Origin: Syntrophorhabdaceae bacterium
GTDB taxonomy: Bacteria; Desulfobacterota; Syntrophorhabdia; Syntrophorhabdales; Syntrophorhabdaceae
Reading direction: 5' to 3'
DNA: 47,315 nucleotides
Assembly (NCBI GenBank): GCA_017992765.1
Contig: JAGOOA010000019.1
Coordinates: 1-47,315 of the forward strand
Shown: positions 35,300 through 45,196 of the stretch, one piece after another
Layout: every line of letters starts with the position of its first letter
Numbering within the stretch: position 1 is the stretch's first letter
Made by a program: the position numbers and the translations under genes
Notes under the pieces: generated by a model
The model's database searches: none
The model's input: only the letters and a program-made list of their open reading frames with translations
What the model was told of the DNA's origin: nothing

Positions 35300-36469
35300 A
35301 TGGTGAGTGCAATGTTTTATATGGACGAGGGCAATGGTTTTGCAGCAAAATTGATCGTCGTGGGGGTCGGGGGAGGAGGTTGCAATGCCCTGAACAACAT
35401 GGTCGACGCAGGCATCCAGGGCGTCGAATTTCTGGCGGTCAACACGGACGTCAAGTCGCTCAACATGTGCAAGGCCCCTATCAAGATCCAGGTCGGCACC
35501 AAGCTGACGCAGGGTCTCGGGGCCGGAGCAAATCCGGAGGTGGGAAAAAAGGCAGCCCTTGAGGACGTCGACAAGATCAAGGACCACCTGAAGGGCGCCC
35601 ATATGGTCTTCATCACCTGCGGGCTCGGCGGCGGCACCGGCACGGGGGCCTCTCCGGTCATCGCCGAGATATCGAGAGAGATCGGGGCACTCACCGTAGC
35701 CATCGCCACCAAACCTTTTGCCTTTGAGGGAAGGGACAGGATGACGCAGGCCGAAAGCGGCGTCACCCAGTTGAAAACGCGCGTTGACTCCCTGATCACG
35801 ATCCCCAACCAGAGGCTCCTTTCTATCGGCGGCAAGCATATGACCATCATGGAGGCGTTCCTCAGGGCCGACGAAGTACTTCTCAACGCGGTGCGAAGCA
35901 TATCAGACCTTATCGTAGGCTCTGGCCACGTCGTCGTCGACTTCGCAGACGTGAAGACGATCATGAGCGAGCGCGGAATGGCGATCATGGGCATCGGCGA
36001 GGCAACCGGCGACACCCGGGCGAGGGATGCTGCCCAGAAAGCAATATCAAGCCCTCTTCTTGAAGATATATCGATACACGGGGCACGGGGAGTGCTCATA
36101 AACGTAACGGGGAACACGGATATGACCCTAAGCGAGGTCAACGACGCATCAACGCTCATCCAGGAACAGGCCCATGAAAATGCAAAGATCATATGGGGGC
36201 TCGTGTATGATGAAAAGATGGCCGATGCCATCAGGATAACCGTTATCGCCACCGGCTTTGAAGAACAGGTCCAGGCAGAGCAGGGCGGCGCCGAAGCGAT
36301 CACGGAGAGCAGGCTTTTTGGCGAAGAGAATATCCCGCCGTTCATAAGGAAGAAGGTGGCCATCGACTACAAGGTCGACTATAAGGATATCAAGCAGAAA
36401 AGCGACAGCGCCGAGATAGACGATGACAGGTATGACATCCCTACGTTCCTCAGGAAGCAGGCGGACTGA
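35300..36469 (+). CDS. ftsZ: Cell division protein FtsZ
   Basis: This 389-residue tubulin-like GTPase forms the Z-ring. The GTP site [12 protein letters not shown], the tubulin signature [13 protein letters not shown] and the T7 loop [13 protein letters not shown] are intact. The conserved C-terminal peptide YDIPTFLRK, which binds FtsA, ends the protein after a short linker. The AGGAGG at 35291-35296 is only 3 bases from the ATG at 35300, so the GTG at 35303 (6 bases away) may be the real start. It is the last gene of the dcw cluster. Confidence 0.97.
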   Translation: MVSAMFYMDEGNGFAAKLIVVGVGGGGCNALNNMVDAGIQGVEFLAVNTDVKSLNMCKAPIKIQVGTKLTQGLGAGANPEVGKKAALEDVDKIKDHLKGAHMVFITCGLGGGTGTGASPVIAEISREIGALTVAIATKPFAFEGRDRMTQAESGVTQLKTRVDSLITIPNQRLLSIGGKHMTIMEAFLRADEVLLNAVRSISDLIVGSGHVVVDFADVKTIMSERGMAIMGIGEATGDTRARDAAQKAISSPLLEDISIHGARGVLINVTGNTDMTLSEVNDASTLIQEQAHENAKIIWGLVYDEKMADAIRITVIATGFEEQVQAEQGGAEAITESRLFGEENIPPFIRKKVAIDYKVDYKDIKQKSDSAEIDDDRYDIPTFLRKQAD

Positions 36470-36543
36470 AATGCGGGAATGGGATAATGCGGGAATGCGG
36501 AGATGGGGTAATGCAGGCATGGGGGTATGGGGTTGGGATCTTG

Positions 36544-36580
36544 TCCTCTCATCCTCTCATCCTCTCATCCTCTCATCCTC
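36544..36580. repeat. Tandem repeat of an 8-base unit
   Basis: TCCTCTCA is repeated four times and followed by TCCTC. It lies between ftsZ and the next gene, directly after a G-rich stretch (36472-36535) with repeated ATGCGGGA-type words. The two stretches are of opposite strand composition. Confidence 0.8.
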
Positions 36581-36596
36581 GCGTTCTTCATAACCG

Positions 36597-38210
36597 GTGG
36601 GCAGGAGGAGATATCAACAAGGGGCGCGGGGCACCGGGCCTCTTTCTTTTGAAACGGGCACGATAGTCAAGGATTGGGGCGGCAAGATTCCGGTCTGCAT
36701 CGTCTTTCCTAATTCCTACTATGTGGGAATGTCCAACCTCGCCATCCACATCCTCTACCGAACATTGAATGACATGCCGGATGTCGTCTGCGAGCGGTGC
36801 TTCATGGACGGGCATGAGAGGCCCCTGTCGCTCGAAGGCGGCAAACCGCTTTCCTCATTCGAGGTCATATTCTTTTCCATCTCCTTCGAGCTTGACTACA
36901 TCAATATACCGGAGATGCTGCACCGCGCCGGGATCAACATCCATGCCCGCGGACGGGGGGCTAAAGACCCGCTCATCGTCGGCGGAGGCGTATGCGTCAT
37001 GTCCAACCCTGAACCCCTGCACACCATCTTCGATCTTTTCATTATGGGCGACATCGAGGCCACTGTGCCGCTATTTATGGAGCGCTACGGGGAGCTGCGG
37101 GCAAAGAAAAGAAAAAGGGTCGTGGAGGGCTTAAGCGAGTTCGACTGGGCTTACAACCCTCAGGCGCTGGAGGTCAGGTACAAGGGAGACGGCACATTGG
37201 ACCAGTTCATCCCGCGGGACCTCCGGGTCTCCGTAAGACATTACAAAGGCAAAGATCTCGGCACGTCGGTGATCATCGCCGACAAGACCGAGTTCTCCTC
37301 CATGTTCCTCGCGGAAGGGACAAGGGGGTGTCCGTCGCGTTGTCCCTTCTGTCTTATCGGGAATCTGTATCATTTCATCCACGAAAAGGTGAGCACTATA
37401 ACGACGGACTGTACGGACATCGGCATCCTCGGAGGCGGCGTTTCCTTTCACCCCCGTCTCATGGACGAGCTGCGGGCCCTCAAGGAGGCCGGCAAGCGCA
37501 CCCACCTGCCGTCGCTTCGGATCGACGAGGTCCCCCTGCCGTGCGTGGAGCTTATCAAGGATGAGGTGAAGACGCTTACCTTCGGGATCGAGGCAGGGAC
37601 GGAGGCACTGCGGCGCTTTATCGGGAAACCGATGACGGACGGGGAGATCATCGATAGGATCGGGGAGATCATCGATATTAAGCCTTTCAACCTGAAGCTC
37701 TATTTCATGGTCGGCCTGCCCGGCGAGACAAAGGAGGACATCGACAGCATACCCGACCTCGCAAAAAGGATAAAGCACGTCATGGTCAAAAAAGGTGCAA
37801 AGAAGGGGGTCGTCGGGAGCATCACCATCCACGCAAGCCCTTTTGTGCCCAAACCCTTTACGCCCTTCCAGTGGCTCCCCATGGACGATACGGCCTCGCT
37901 GAAGGAAAAGATCGGTCACCTCCGGAAGGCCTTCGGAACCATCGATAATACCTTTTTCACCCACGAATCGATCAAACACAGCTTCATACAGGGCGTCTTT
38001 GCGCGCGGCGACAGGCGGATCGCCGATATTGTCCTCGCGCTCTCCTCCGGCGCGGCCATCAGCAAGGTGATAAAGGAGAGCCCCGTCAACCTCAATTTCT
38101 ACGCCCTGCGGGAGAGAATGAAGGATGAGCTTTTCCCCTGGGACTTCATCTCGGGCATCACGAGCAAAGAAAAACTCTATAAGCGGCTTGCCCAGTCGCT
38201 TACGCAATAA
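36597..38210 (+). CDS. Radical SAM protein with N-terminal B12-binding-like region
   Basis: This 537-residue protein has an N-terminal region (WGGKIPVCIVFPNSYYVGMS, then ISFELDYINIPEML and DPLIVGGGVCV) like the cobalamin-binding domain of B12-dependent radical SAM enzymes, though the DxHxxG histidine is not obvious. It is followed by the radical SAM core with C245, C249 and C252 (CPSRCPFC) for the [4Fe-4S]-SAM cluster and the later SAM motif FGIEAGTEALRRF. The substrate is unknown. The GTG start gives the family N-terminus but has only a weak ribosome-binding site. Confidence 0.78.
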   Translation: MGRRRYQQGARGTGPLSFETGTIVKDWGGKIPVCIVFPNSYYVGMSNLAIHILYRTLNDMPDVVCERCFMDGHERPLSLEGGKPLSSFEVIFFSISFELDYINIPEMLHRAGINIHARGRGAKDPLIVGGGVCVMSNPEPLHTIFDLFIMGDIEATVPLFMERYGELRAKKRKRVVEGLSEFDWAYNPQALEVRYKGDGTLDQFIPRDLRVSVRHYKGKDLGTSVIIADKTEFSSMFLAEGTRGCPSRCPFCLIGNLYHFIHEKVSTITTDCTDIGILGGGVSFHPRLMDELRALKEAGKRTHLPSLRIDEVPLPCVELIKDEVKTLTFGIEAGTEALRRFIGKPMTDGEIIDRIGEIIDIKPFNLKLYFMVGLPGETKEDIDSIPDLAKRIKHVMVKKGAKKGVVGSITIHASPFVPKPFTPFQWLPMDDTASLKEKIGHLRKAFGTIDNTFFTHESIKHSFIQGVFARGDRRIADIVLALSSGAAISKVIKESPVNLNFYALRERMKDELFPWDFISGITSKEKLYKRLAQSLTQ

Positions 38211-38381
38211 AAAGGTCTATCTCGTCTATCTGGTCTGTTTGGTCAGGTTCGTCACTTACAATGGTGAATCGGGCACTTTCTTGTTTCACTGCCGTAATCA
38301 AAAGAATATAATCGGCACGATGGTCATACGGGTAGTTCTGACAGCAGGGTGTCGTTGATGCAGCATGGGCATTTATGGGCG

Positions 38382-38410
38382 TTGACATTTGACAAGACAT
38401 ACTATATTGT
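38382..38410 (+). promoter_or_regulatory. Probable promoter of ssb
   Basis: TTGACA (38382-38387), a 17-base spacer and TATTGT (38405-38410) lie about 60 bases before ssb; TATATT at 38403 is an alternative -10 at 15 bases. A second TTGACA overlaps at 38389-38394. Confidence 0.55.
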
Positions 38411-38469
38411 AAAGTTATCGTTGTTTCATAAACCAAGGAAATTTTTCCGAGAGGATAAGGGGGATCAAT

Positions 38470-38889
38470 ATGGCAAGTCTCAATAAGGTCATTCTCATCG
38501 GGAGGCTCGGCGCAGACCCTGAAATGCGGTATACCGCAGACGGCGCTCCTGTCGCCACCTTCAATATCGCCACCACAGAGGCATGGAGGGATAAAGGCAG
38601 CGGCGGCTGGCAGGAAAAGACCGAGTGGCACAGGGTCGTTGCATGGAGAAATGTCGCAGAAAGGGCAGAGCAGCTCAAGAAAGGGAACCTTGTTTACATT
38701 GAAGGGAAGATCCAATCCCGCGAATTCGAAGGCAGGGACGGGAACAAGCGAAAGATCGTCGAGATCGTTGCCAATACCATGAAGGTCATCATCGGCGAGA
38801 GGGATGACCGCCGGCCATCCGCCGGCCCCCGTGCAGACGCCGACGTAGATTTTCCTTCGGAAAAAGACGAAGAAGACGTACCCCTTTAA
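38470..38889 (+). CDS. ssb: Single-stranded DNA-binding protein
   Basis: This 139-residue protein has an OB fold (residues 1-108) beginning ASLNKVILIGRLGADPEMRYT, with WHRVVAWRNVAERAEQL and YIEGKIQSREFE. It is followed by a short linker and an acidic tail. The tail ends EEDVPL instead of the usual DDDIPF, so the terminal phenylalanine that docks into partner proteins is a leucine. AGGGGG precedes the ATG. It probably forms its own transcription unit. Confidence 0.95.
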   Translation: MASLNKVILIGRLGADPEMRYTADGAPVATFNIATTEAWRDKGSGGWQEKTEWHRVVAWRNVAERAEQLKKGNLVYIEGKIQSREFEGRDGNKRKIVEIVANTMKVIIGERDDRRPSAGPRADADVDFPSEKDEEDVPL

Positions 38890-39404
38890 AACCTGCTCAT
38901 CGCCGATGGCTGATAGCTCATGGCGACACACCCGTGAATCGTTAGGCGTGAGCGTAAGGGAACCACGGCATAGCGCATGGCGCATAGCAGATCCTGAATC
39001 CGAACATCTCAATCTTAAACAATTACCCATGCCGCGCACCGCGCGGCACCCTCGAAGGATGAATAAGGATGATTCCCCGCATATACGCTCCACCCATGGA
39101 TCCACCAAAGCAGCGCTGCGGGCAACACCGTCCCCTCTCGGCTTGCTGCGGGCAACACCGTCCCCTCTCCCCTGGCGGGAGAGGGCCAGGGAGAGGGGGC
39201 AGCGTATCAGGGACGAGCATCTGTTTTGAACATTAGTATTTGAGCTTTGATATTGTTTAGGATCTGGCGCTTAGGATTTCGTGCTTGCTGCTTGCCGCAT
39301 ACTACGTACCATGTTTTTGCTATCAACTGAGGGCAATACTTTATGGTTGATTCTGCTCACGTTTTTAACATATTATATTTATTAAATGAATTAAGGAGAA
39401 GATA
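38890..39404. other. Repeat-rich intergenic region
   Basis: These 515 bases hold no recognisable gene. A 25-base direct repeat (39115-39139 and 39145-39169) is followed by a C-rich/G-rich inverted repeat (about 39160-39200). The right part (39249-39285) is one arm of a long inverted repeat whose partner is at 40245-40281. Confidence 0.65.
39249..39285. repeat. Left arm of a 37-base inverted repeat
   Basis: The reverse complement of these 37 bases matches 40245-40281 with three differences. The arms flank the DRTGG and anti-sigma kinase genes. Confidence 0.8.
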
Positions 39405-39779
39405 GTGAAACTACGAGAGGTTAAAGAGATACTTGAAGCAGAAGTCTTTGTTGGCCATGACCAGCTGGATATGGAGGTGAAGACCGCCTTTGGCGCTGAC
39501 CTGATGAGCGACGTCCTGGCCTTTGCCAAGGCAGGAAGCCTGTTGTTGACCGGCCTCACGAACCCTCAGGTTGTCCGCACATCTGACGTGCTTGATATTG
39601 CAGCCATTATCATAGTCCGTGGCAAGCGCCCTTTAATTGAAACGATCCTCCTTGCGGAAGAATTAAAGATCCCCCTTCTGGGAACACGATATATCCTCTT
39701 TGAAACTGCCGGCAGGTTATACGCACACGGAATTGTTGGTTGTTTAGAAAGGGTCGCCGAGAAACGTGACTTTTCATGA
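39405..39779 (+). CDS. DRTGG-domain protein
   Basis: This 124-residue protein resembles the DRTGG domain: MKLREVKEILEAEVFVG at the N-terminus, MSDVLAF, LLTGLTNPQVVRTSDVLDIAAIIIVRGKRP and a late LGTRYILFETAGRLY. DRTGG domains accompany CBS domains, phosphotransacetylases and, in anaerobes, hydrogenase or NADH-dehydrogenase gene sets, where small stand-alone versions occur next to RsbW-like kinases. The ligand is unknown. The GTG start has AAGGAGAA 8 bases upstream. It overlaps the next gene by 14 bases. Confidence 0.75.
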   Translation: MKLREVKEILEAEVFVGHDQLDMEVKTAFGADLMSDVLAFAKAGSLLLTGLTNPQVVRTSDVLDIAAIIIVRGKRPLIETILLAEELKIPLLGTRYILFETAGRLYAHGIVGCLERVAEKRDFS

Positions 39780-40200
39780 AACCGTGCCCTATGAGAATTC
39801 ATTTCTCGTAGAAGGCAAGACCTTTGAAAACGCCGGGCACGTCTCCAGGCAGGTCAAAACCCTGCTGCAAAAGATGAAATTTTCCAAAGAGGTCGTGAGG
39901 CGGGCAGCCATCGTCACGTACGAGGCTGAAATAAATATCTGCTCTTATGCGGAGCGCGGCAAGATCGTCCTGCGCGTGACGCCCAAACAGATCAACATCG
40001 AAGCGACAGACGAAGGCCAGGGCATAGCGGATATCGAACAGGCCATGGAGGAAGGCTATTCTACCGCTACACCCAAGATCGTGCACATGGGCTTTGGTGC
40101 CGGCATGGGGCTATCTAATATAAAACGCTTTTCAGATGAGTTTCACATCACGTCAGAGGTCGGCAAGGGAACCCACCTGGAAATGGTCATACGCGCCTGA
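39766..40200 (+). CDS. Anti-sigma-factor-type serine kinase (RsbW-like HATPase)
   Basis: This 144-residue single-domain GHKL ATPase has the N-box-like helix AAIVTYEAEINICSYA, the G1 box ATDEGQGIADIE and the G2 region MGFGAGMGLSNIKRFSDEF, followed by GKGTHLEM. Such proteins bind or phosphorylate STAS or sigma-factor partners. Here it is translationally coupled to the DRTGG protein (14-base overlap), a pairing known from anaerobes near electron-bifurcating hydrogenases. No such enzyme is in this window. Confidence 0.82.
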   Translation: MTFHETVPYENSFLVEGKTFENAGHVSRQVKTLLQKMKFSKEVVRRAAIVTYEAEINICSYAERGKIVLRVTPKQINIEATDEGQGIADIEQAMEEGYSTATPKIVHMGFGAGMGLSNIKRFSDEFHITSEVGKGTHLEMVIRA

Positions 40201-40244
40201 TCGACCTATCGGGACAAGTCCACGCACGCGCAATAATTACAAAA

Positions 40245-40281
40245 AGCACGAAATCCTGAGCACCAGATCCGAAACAATATC
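40245..40281. repeat. Right arm of the 37-base inverted repeat
   Basis: Partner of 39249-39285 in opposite orientation. It is followed by further related words (ATCCTAAGCACGAAGCAC) and an A+T-rich hairpin with arms CAAATGTTC (40327-40335) and GAACATTTG (40369-40377). No gene is seen from 40201 to 40454. Confidence 0.8.
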
Positions 40282-40454
40282 GAAATCCTAAGCACGAAGC
40301 ACTAAACAATATCTAATTTCAAATATCAAATGTTCGAAACAAAGACATATAAAAAAGTTTTGAATTTTGAACATTTGAATTTTTTAGGATTGTCCCTCCT
40401 TCGTCAGGATTAAGCCTTACGATGTTCGGATCTAGGATTTGGCCTTGCTACGTA

Positions 40455-41291
40455 CTAATGTGCGGGGTTGTTCCCGGTGACTGGCTGGCTTTCCCCGTTT
40501 TCCTTCTGTTCCAGCACTTCATCATATTCCGGCACCACGATGCCCCGCCTCACCATGATGTTATAGATGATCTGTGCCCGCTTCTCCACGTACCGGGAAG
40601 AGCCGTCAAGCTTGTACTTCCTCGGGTTCGGCAGGACAACTGCCAGTTTGGCCGCCTCCTGTGCTGTCAGAAGCGCGGCGGGTTTGCCGAAATAACGGAG
40701 CGAGGCCATCTCGGCGCCGAAGATGCCTTCGCCCCATTCAACCACATTGAGGTAGAGCTCAAGTATCCTCCGTTTCGATAGCGTCCGCTCGATCCTCCAC
40801 GTGATGATCGCCTCTTTCAGTTTCCGTATCGGGTTCTTGTCAGGCGTAAGGTAGAGATTTTTTGTGAGCTGCTGGCTTATCGTGCTCCCTCCGAATTTGA
40901 ACTTCCCCTTTTCAACGTTCTTTTCCAGGGCATTCTGGATCGCGTCAAGGTCAAAGCCGTGATGAGACCAGAACTTGTCGTCCTCCGCGATGATCACCGC
41001 CTTAAAAAGGTAGGGAGAGATCTCCTTGAGCGAAACCCATTTTCTCTGTATTTTTATCTTCTTCCCTTTCTGTTTCCATTCCTGCTCACGGTATTCCATG
41101 AAAGATGTCTTGCCGGGGTTCTGCCTTTTCAGCTTCGCTACGTCCGGGTAGAAAAAGTAAAGACCCACGAAGCCTATCGCCGCGAGAAACCCAAGGATAA
41201 AAACAGCTTTTATAAGCCTGCCGATGACCCCTTTGTTCTTGTTTCGTTTCATAAGGGCATTCTGTTCACGATATGCGGTTTCGTTCTCCAT
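40455..41291 (-). CDS. mtgA: Monofunctional peptidoglycan glycosyltransferase
   Basis: This 278-residue bitopic protein has a transmembrane helix (about 26-47) and a periplasmic GT51 domain. It polymerises lipid II into glycan strands. The catalytic glutamate E103 is in IAEDDKFWSHHGFD; GGSTISQQLTKNLYL and KRRILELYLNVVEWG complete the motifs. No transpeptidase domain follows. It is the only recognisable glycan polymerase in the window, which is relevant because the dcw cluster lacks FtsW. An alternative start is M14. Confidence 0.93.
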   Translation of the reverse strand: MENETAYREQNALMKRNKNKGVIGRLIKAVFILGFLAAIGFVGLYFFYPDVAKLKRQNPGKTSFMEYREQEWKQKGKKIKIQRKWVSLKEISPYLFKAVIIAEDDKFWSHHGFDLDAIQNALEKNVEKGKFKFGGSTISQQLTKNLYLTPDKNPIRKLKEAIITWRIERTLSKRRILELYLNVVEWGEGIFGAEMASLRYFGKPAALLTAQEAAKLAVVLPNPRKYKLDGSSRYVEKRAQIIYNIMVRRGIVVPEYDEVLEQKENGESQPVTGNNPAH

Positions 41292-41637
41292 ATTACCTAT
41301 AACCTATTTGACCGCCTCTCGACAATTCTTTTGAAAAGGCGCGATTCTTGTTGTATATTTTCTGAGGCGGAAAACCCTGTCTCACGCCCGTCACGCCTGT
41401 GCGTGACTCGAGCCCGCAGAGGGCGCAGAGAAGTCTTTTTTTCTTTCCTTTCTGATCGTGAGAGAGATCGACACGATCAGACATGGAGCTTCCCATGGAT
41501 CAGGAAGTCTCCGATCCATGGGAAAAAGTAAAAAAATCTCTGTGATCTCTGTGTTCTCTGCGAGAGGCGCTTTAGAAGTGTTGTTCAATGTTCGAGGTTT
41601 GAGAAAGGGACGTGAGCCCCGGAAAATGAGGTGAATT
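41292..41637. repeat. Intergenic region with nested inverted repeats
   Basis: There is no gene. A perfect 12-bp inverted repeat with an 11-base loop (TTCCCATGGATC at 41490-41501 with 41513-41524) sits inside a larger imperfect one, in which CGCAGAGGGCGCAGAG plus a T run at about 41415-41450 faces an A run plus CTCTGTGTTCTCTGCG at about 41530-41563. This looks like one palindromic element of about 150-180 bases. Confidence 0.55.
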
Positions 41638-43086
<1,449 letters not shown>

Positions 43087-43141
43087 TGATAAGGAAGCTT
43101 CGATTTATAGCCGGAGAACAGTTTTGCTCCCTGCTCCCTGC

Positions 43142-43276
43142 GCATAATTTACCCTCGCAGCGATTTAGTTCCGCTCGATGCCCGAACTTGCCCTGGGCTT
43201 CACACAGCGGGCATCGGCCTGAACGCGGCCTGGCCGCAGGCCCGCTTCACTTCATCGGCGGGGGCCCAAATTATGC
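43142..43276. repeat. Candidate small palindromic element (MITE-like)
   Basis: The 135-base segment is bounded by perfect 9-bp terminal inverted repeats (GCATAATTT at 43142-43150, AAATTATGC at 43268-43276). It contains a second 9-bp pair (CGATGCCCG at 43176-43184, CGGGCATCG at 43208-43216) and a GC-rich hairpin around 43225-43245. It lies between gatB and mtnA and has no open frame of note. Confidence 0.5.
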
Positions 43277-43346
43277 TTGAAGTCGCGACTCGCAAAAAGC
43301 TTTCCGGCTCGCAACAAAACTTCATTTTAACTATAGAAGGTAACCC

Positions 43347-44375
43347 ATGACTAATCACATCTATTGGAAAGACGGCGTGCTGTATCTCCTCGACCAGAGG
43401 GAGCTGCCGTTCAAAAAGACCTATGTCCGGTGCAAGACCTTAAAAGAGGTCGCCGCCGCCATCCGTAACATGACGGTGAGGGGCGCCCCGCTCATAGGGA
43501 TCGTTGCCGCGTACGGCGTGGTCCTGGGGATCCGCGAGGTTGTCGTTGCAAAAAGGCGCTTCACCGGCAGGGATATGGACAGGATATGCCAGAGGCTCGC
43601 CGCCGCGAGGCCGACAGCCGTGAACCTTGCCTGGGCGCTGAAGAGGATGAAGGACGCTTACGGCAGGTCCTGCGACGATCTTGACATGCCGGACAGCATG
43701 CTCCAGGAGGCGATCTCGATCCACGTTGAGGATATCGAGAACAACAGGATGCTTTCGCTCTACGGCGCCGAACTGATCGACGACGGAGACACCATCCTCA
43801 CCCACTGCAACGCAGGCGCCCTCGCAACGGGCGGATACGGCACCGCCCTCGGCGTCATACGGGCAGCGCACGAGTCAGGGAAAAGGATCAAGGTCATCGC
43901 CACAGAGACGAGGCCCTATTTCCAGGGCGCCCGCCTCACGGTATGGGAATTATTCCAGGAGGGGATCCCCGTTGAGCTTATCCCCGATAACAACGTGGGG
44001 TTTCTCGCCTCCAATAAGGGCATCAGCAAGGTCATCACCGGCGCCGACAGGATAGCCTTGAACGGCGACACGGCGAACAAGGTCGGCACCTTCATGATAG
44101 CCCTGGCGGCACATCAGTTCAGGATCCCTTTCCTTATCGCCGCGCCGGTCTCCACCTTCGACCCCAACATTGCAAACGGCACATACATCCCCATAGAAGA
44201 GCGGGACGGGAACGAGGTAAAATATCTGAAAAAACAGCTGCTCACCGTCAAGGACGTGAAGGCCCGGTACTATTCGTTCGACATCACCCCCGCGCAGCTC
44301 ATCGCCAACTTCATCACCGAGAAGGGCATCATTGAAAAACCGTTCAAAAAATATATCAGGATGCTTTTTGATTAA
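43347..44375 (+). CDS. mtnA: S-methyl-5-thioribose-1-phosphate isomerase
   Basis: This 342-residue enzyme of the eIF2B-like fold converts methylthioribose-1-phosphate to methylthioribulose-1-phosphate in methionine salvage. The motifs RGAPLIGIVAAYG, THCNAGALATGGYGTALG (catalytic cysteine), ETRPYFQGARLT and GADRIALNGDTANKVGT (catalytic aspartate) are intact. Related ribose-1,5-bisphosphate isomerases are an alternative but lack this exact set. It is followed after 6 bases by the SAM hydrolase, suggesting an operon. Confidence 0.9.
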   Translation: MTNHIYWKDGVLYLLDQRELPFKKTYVRCKTLKEVAAAIRNMTVRGAPLIGIVAAYGVVLGIREVVVAKRRFTGRDMDRICQRLAAARPTAVNLAWALKRMKDAYGRSCDDLDMPDSMLQEAISIHVEDIENNRMLSLYGAELIDDGDTILTHCNAGALATGGYGTALGVIRAAHESGKRIKVIATETRPYFQGARLTVWELFQEGIPVELIPDNNVGFLASNKGISKVITGADRIALNGDTANKVGTFMIALAAHQFRIPFLIAAPVSTFDPNIANGTYIPIEERDGNEVKYLKKQLLTVKDVKARYYSFDITPAQLIANFITEKGIIEKPFKKYIRMLFD

Positions 44376-44381
44376 AGAACC

Positions 44382-45152
44382 ATGAAGATTATCACCCTCC
44401 TCACGGATTTCGGGATGAAAGACCCCTATACCGGCATCATGAAGGGGGTCATCCTCTCTATCAATCCCAGCGTGACGATCGTGGACATCACCCACGAGGT
44501 GGACCCCCAGGACATCAGGGAGGGTGCATTTATTATTGAGGAGTATTACCGGTATTTCCCGGACGACACGATCCACCTCTGCGTCGTCGACCCCACTGTC
44601 GGGAGCGCGAGGCGGCCCATTATCGTCATGAAGGAGAATCACCTCTTCGTCGGTCCCGACAACGGCATCTTTACCCTTCTTTACAAGGGCGGCTGCGAGG
44701 CATATGTAATAGAAAATCCTGACTTTATGCGCAGGGAGATAAGTGCCACCTTCCACGGGCGGGACATCTTTGCACCTGCCGCAGCCCACCTCTCAGCGGG
44801 ATTCCACCCGTCCGCCTTCGGGGGCATGATACATGACGCGGTGCGGTTCGCGGACATATTTCCCCTCATCGAAGGCAACCGCCTTGCCGGCGAGGTCGTC
44901 CGCTTCGACCGCTTCGGGAACGCGATCACGAATATCCATATCGATACCCTCGAACGGTTCGTCCAGGACAGGCCGTTTACGATCAGCATCAACGGCCTGT
45001 CGTTCACTTCCATCAATAAAAGCTATTATGAAGGTGACCATACGTGCCTGATCGGCAGTTCCGGATACCTGGAATTCGGATGCTACCAGGGTAGTTTCAA
45101 AGAGAGGTCCGGCATCGGAAAGGGCGAGAACGTCTCTGTGGGGCTCACGTGA
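44382..45152 (+). CDS. S-adenosylmethionine hydroxide adenosyltransferase (SAM hydrolase, DUF62)
   Basis: This 256-residue protein begins IITLLTDFGMKDPYTGIMKG, the DUF62 hallmark. It has VDITHEVDPQDIREGAF, VVDPTVGSARRPI, GPDNGIFTLL and FGNAITNI. Characterised members hydrolyse SAM to adenosine and methionine; the halogenase relatives differ by loop insertions that are not obvious here. Next to mtnA it fits a SAM/methylthioadenosine economy module. Confidence 0.88.
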   Translation: MKIITLLTDFGMKDPYTGIMKGVILSINPSVTIVDITHEVDPQDIREGAFIIEEYYRYFPDDTIHLCVVDPTVGSARRPIIVMKENHLFVGPDNGIFTLLYKGGCEAYVIENPDFMRREISATFHGRDIFAPAAAHLSAGFHPSAFGGMIHDAVRFADIFPLIEGNRLAGEVVRFDRFGNAITNIHIDTLERFVQDRPFTISINGLSFTSINKSYYEGDHTCLIGSSGYLEFGCYQGSFKERSGIGKGENVSVGLT

Positions 45153-45196
45153 TGAATTGTACCCCAACTTAACAAGAAATAAGGTCTTGTATCCGT

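Noticed and set aside
35317-36363. Open frame of 348 codons on the minus strand
   Set aside because: It is the antisense shadow of ftsZ, caused by codon bias.
36472-36580. CRISPR-like look of tandem repeats after ftsZ
   Set aside because: The unit is 8 bases with no spacers and no cas genes; it is a simple tandem repeat.
38906-39229. 107-codon plus-strand frame after ssb
   Set aside because: It translates the direct and inverted repeats of the gap; no coding character.
43087-43346. Riboswitch (SAM type) upstream of mtnA
   Set aside because: The pairing seen is terminal inverted repeats around a separate element; no SAM riboswitch core sequence was recognised.
45153-45196. Terminator between the SAM hydrolase and rmuC
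   Set aside because: Only a 6-bp stem (ACAAGA/TCTTGT) without a T run is present.
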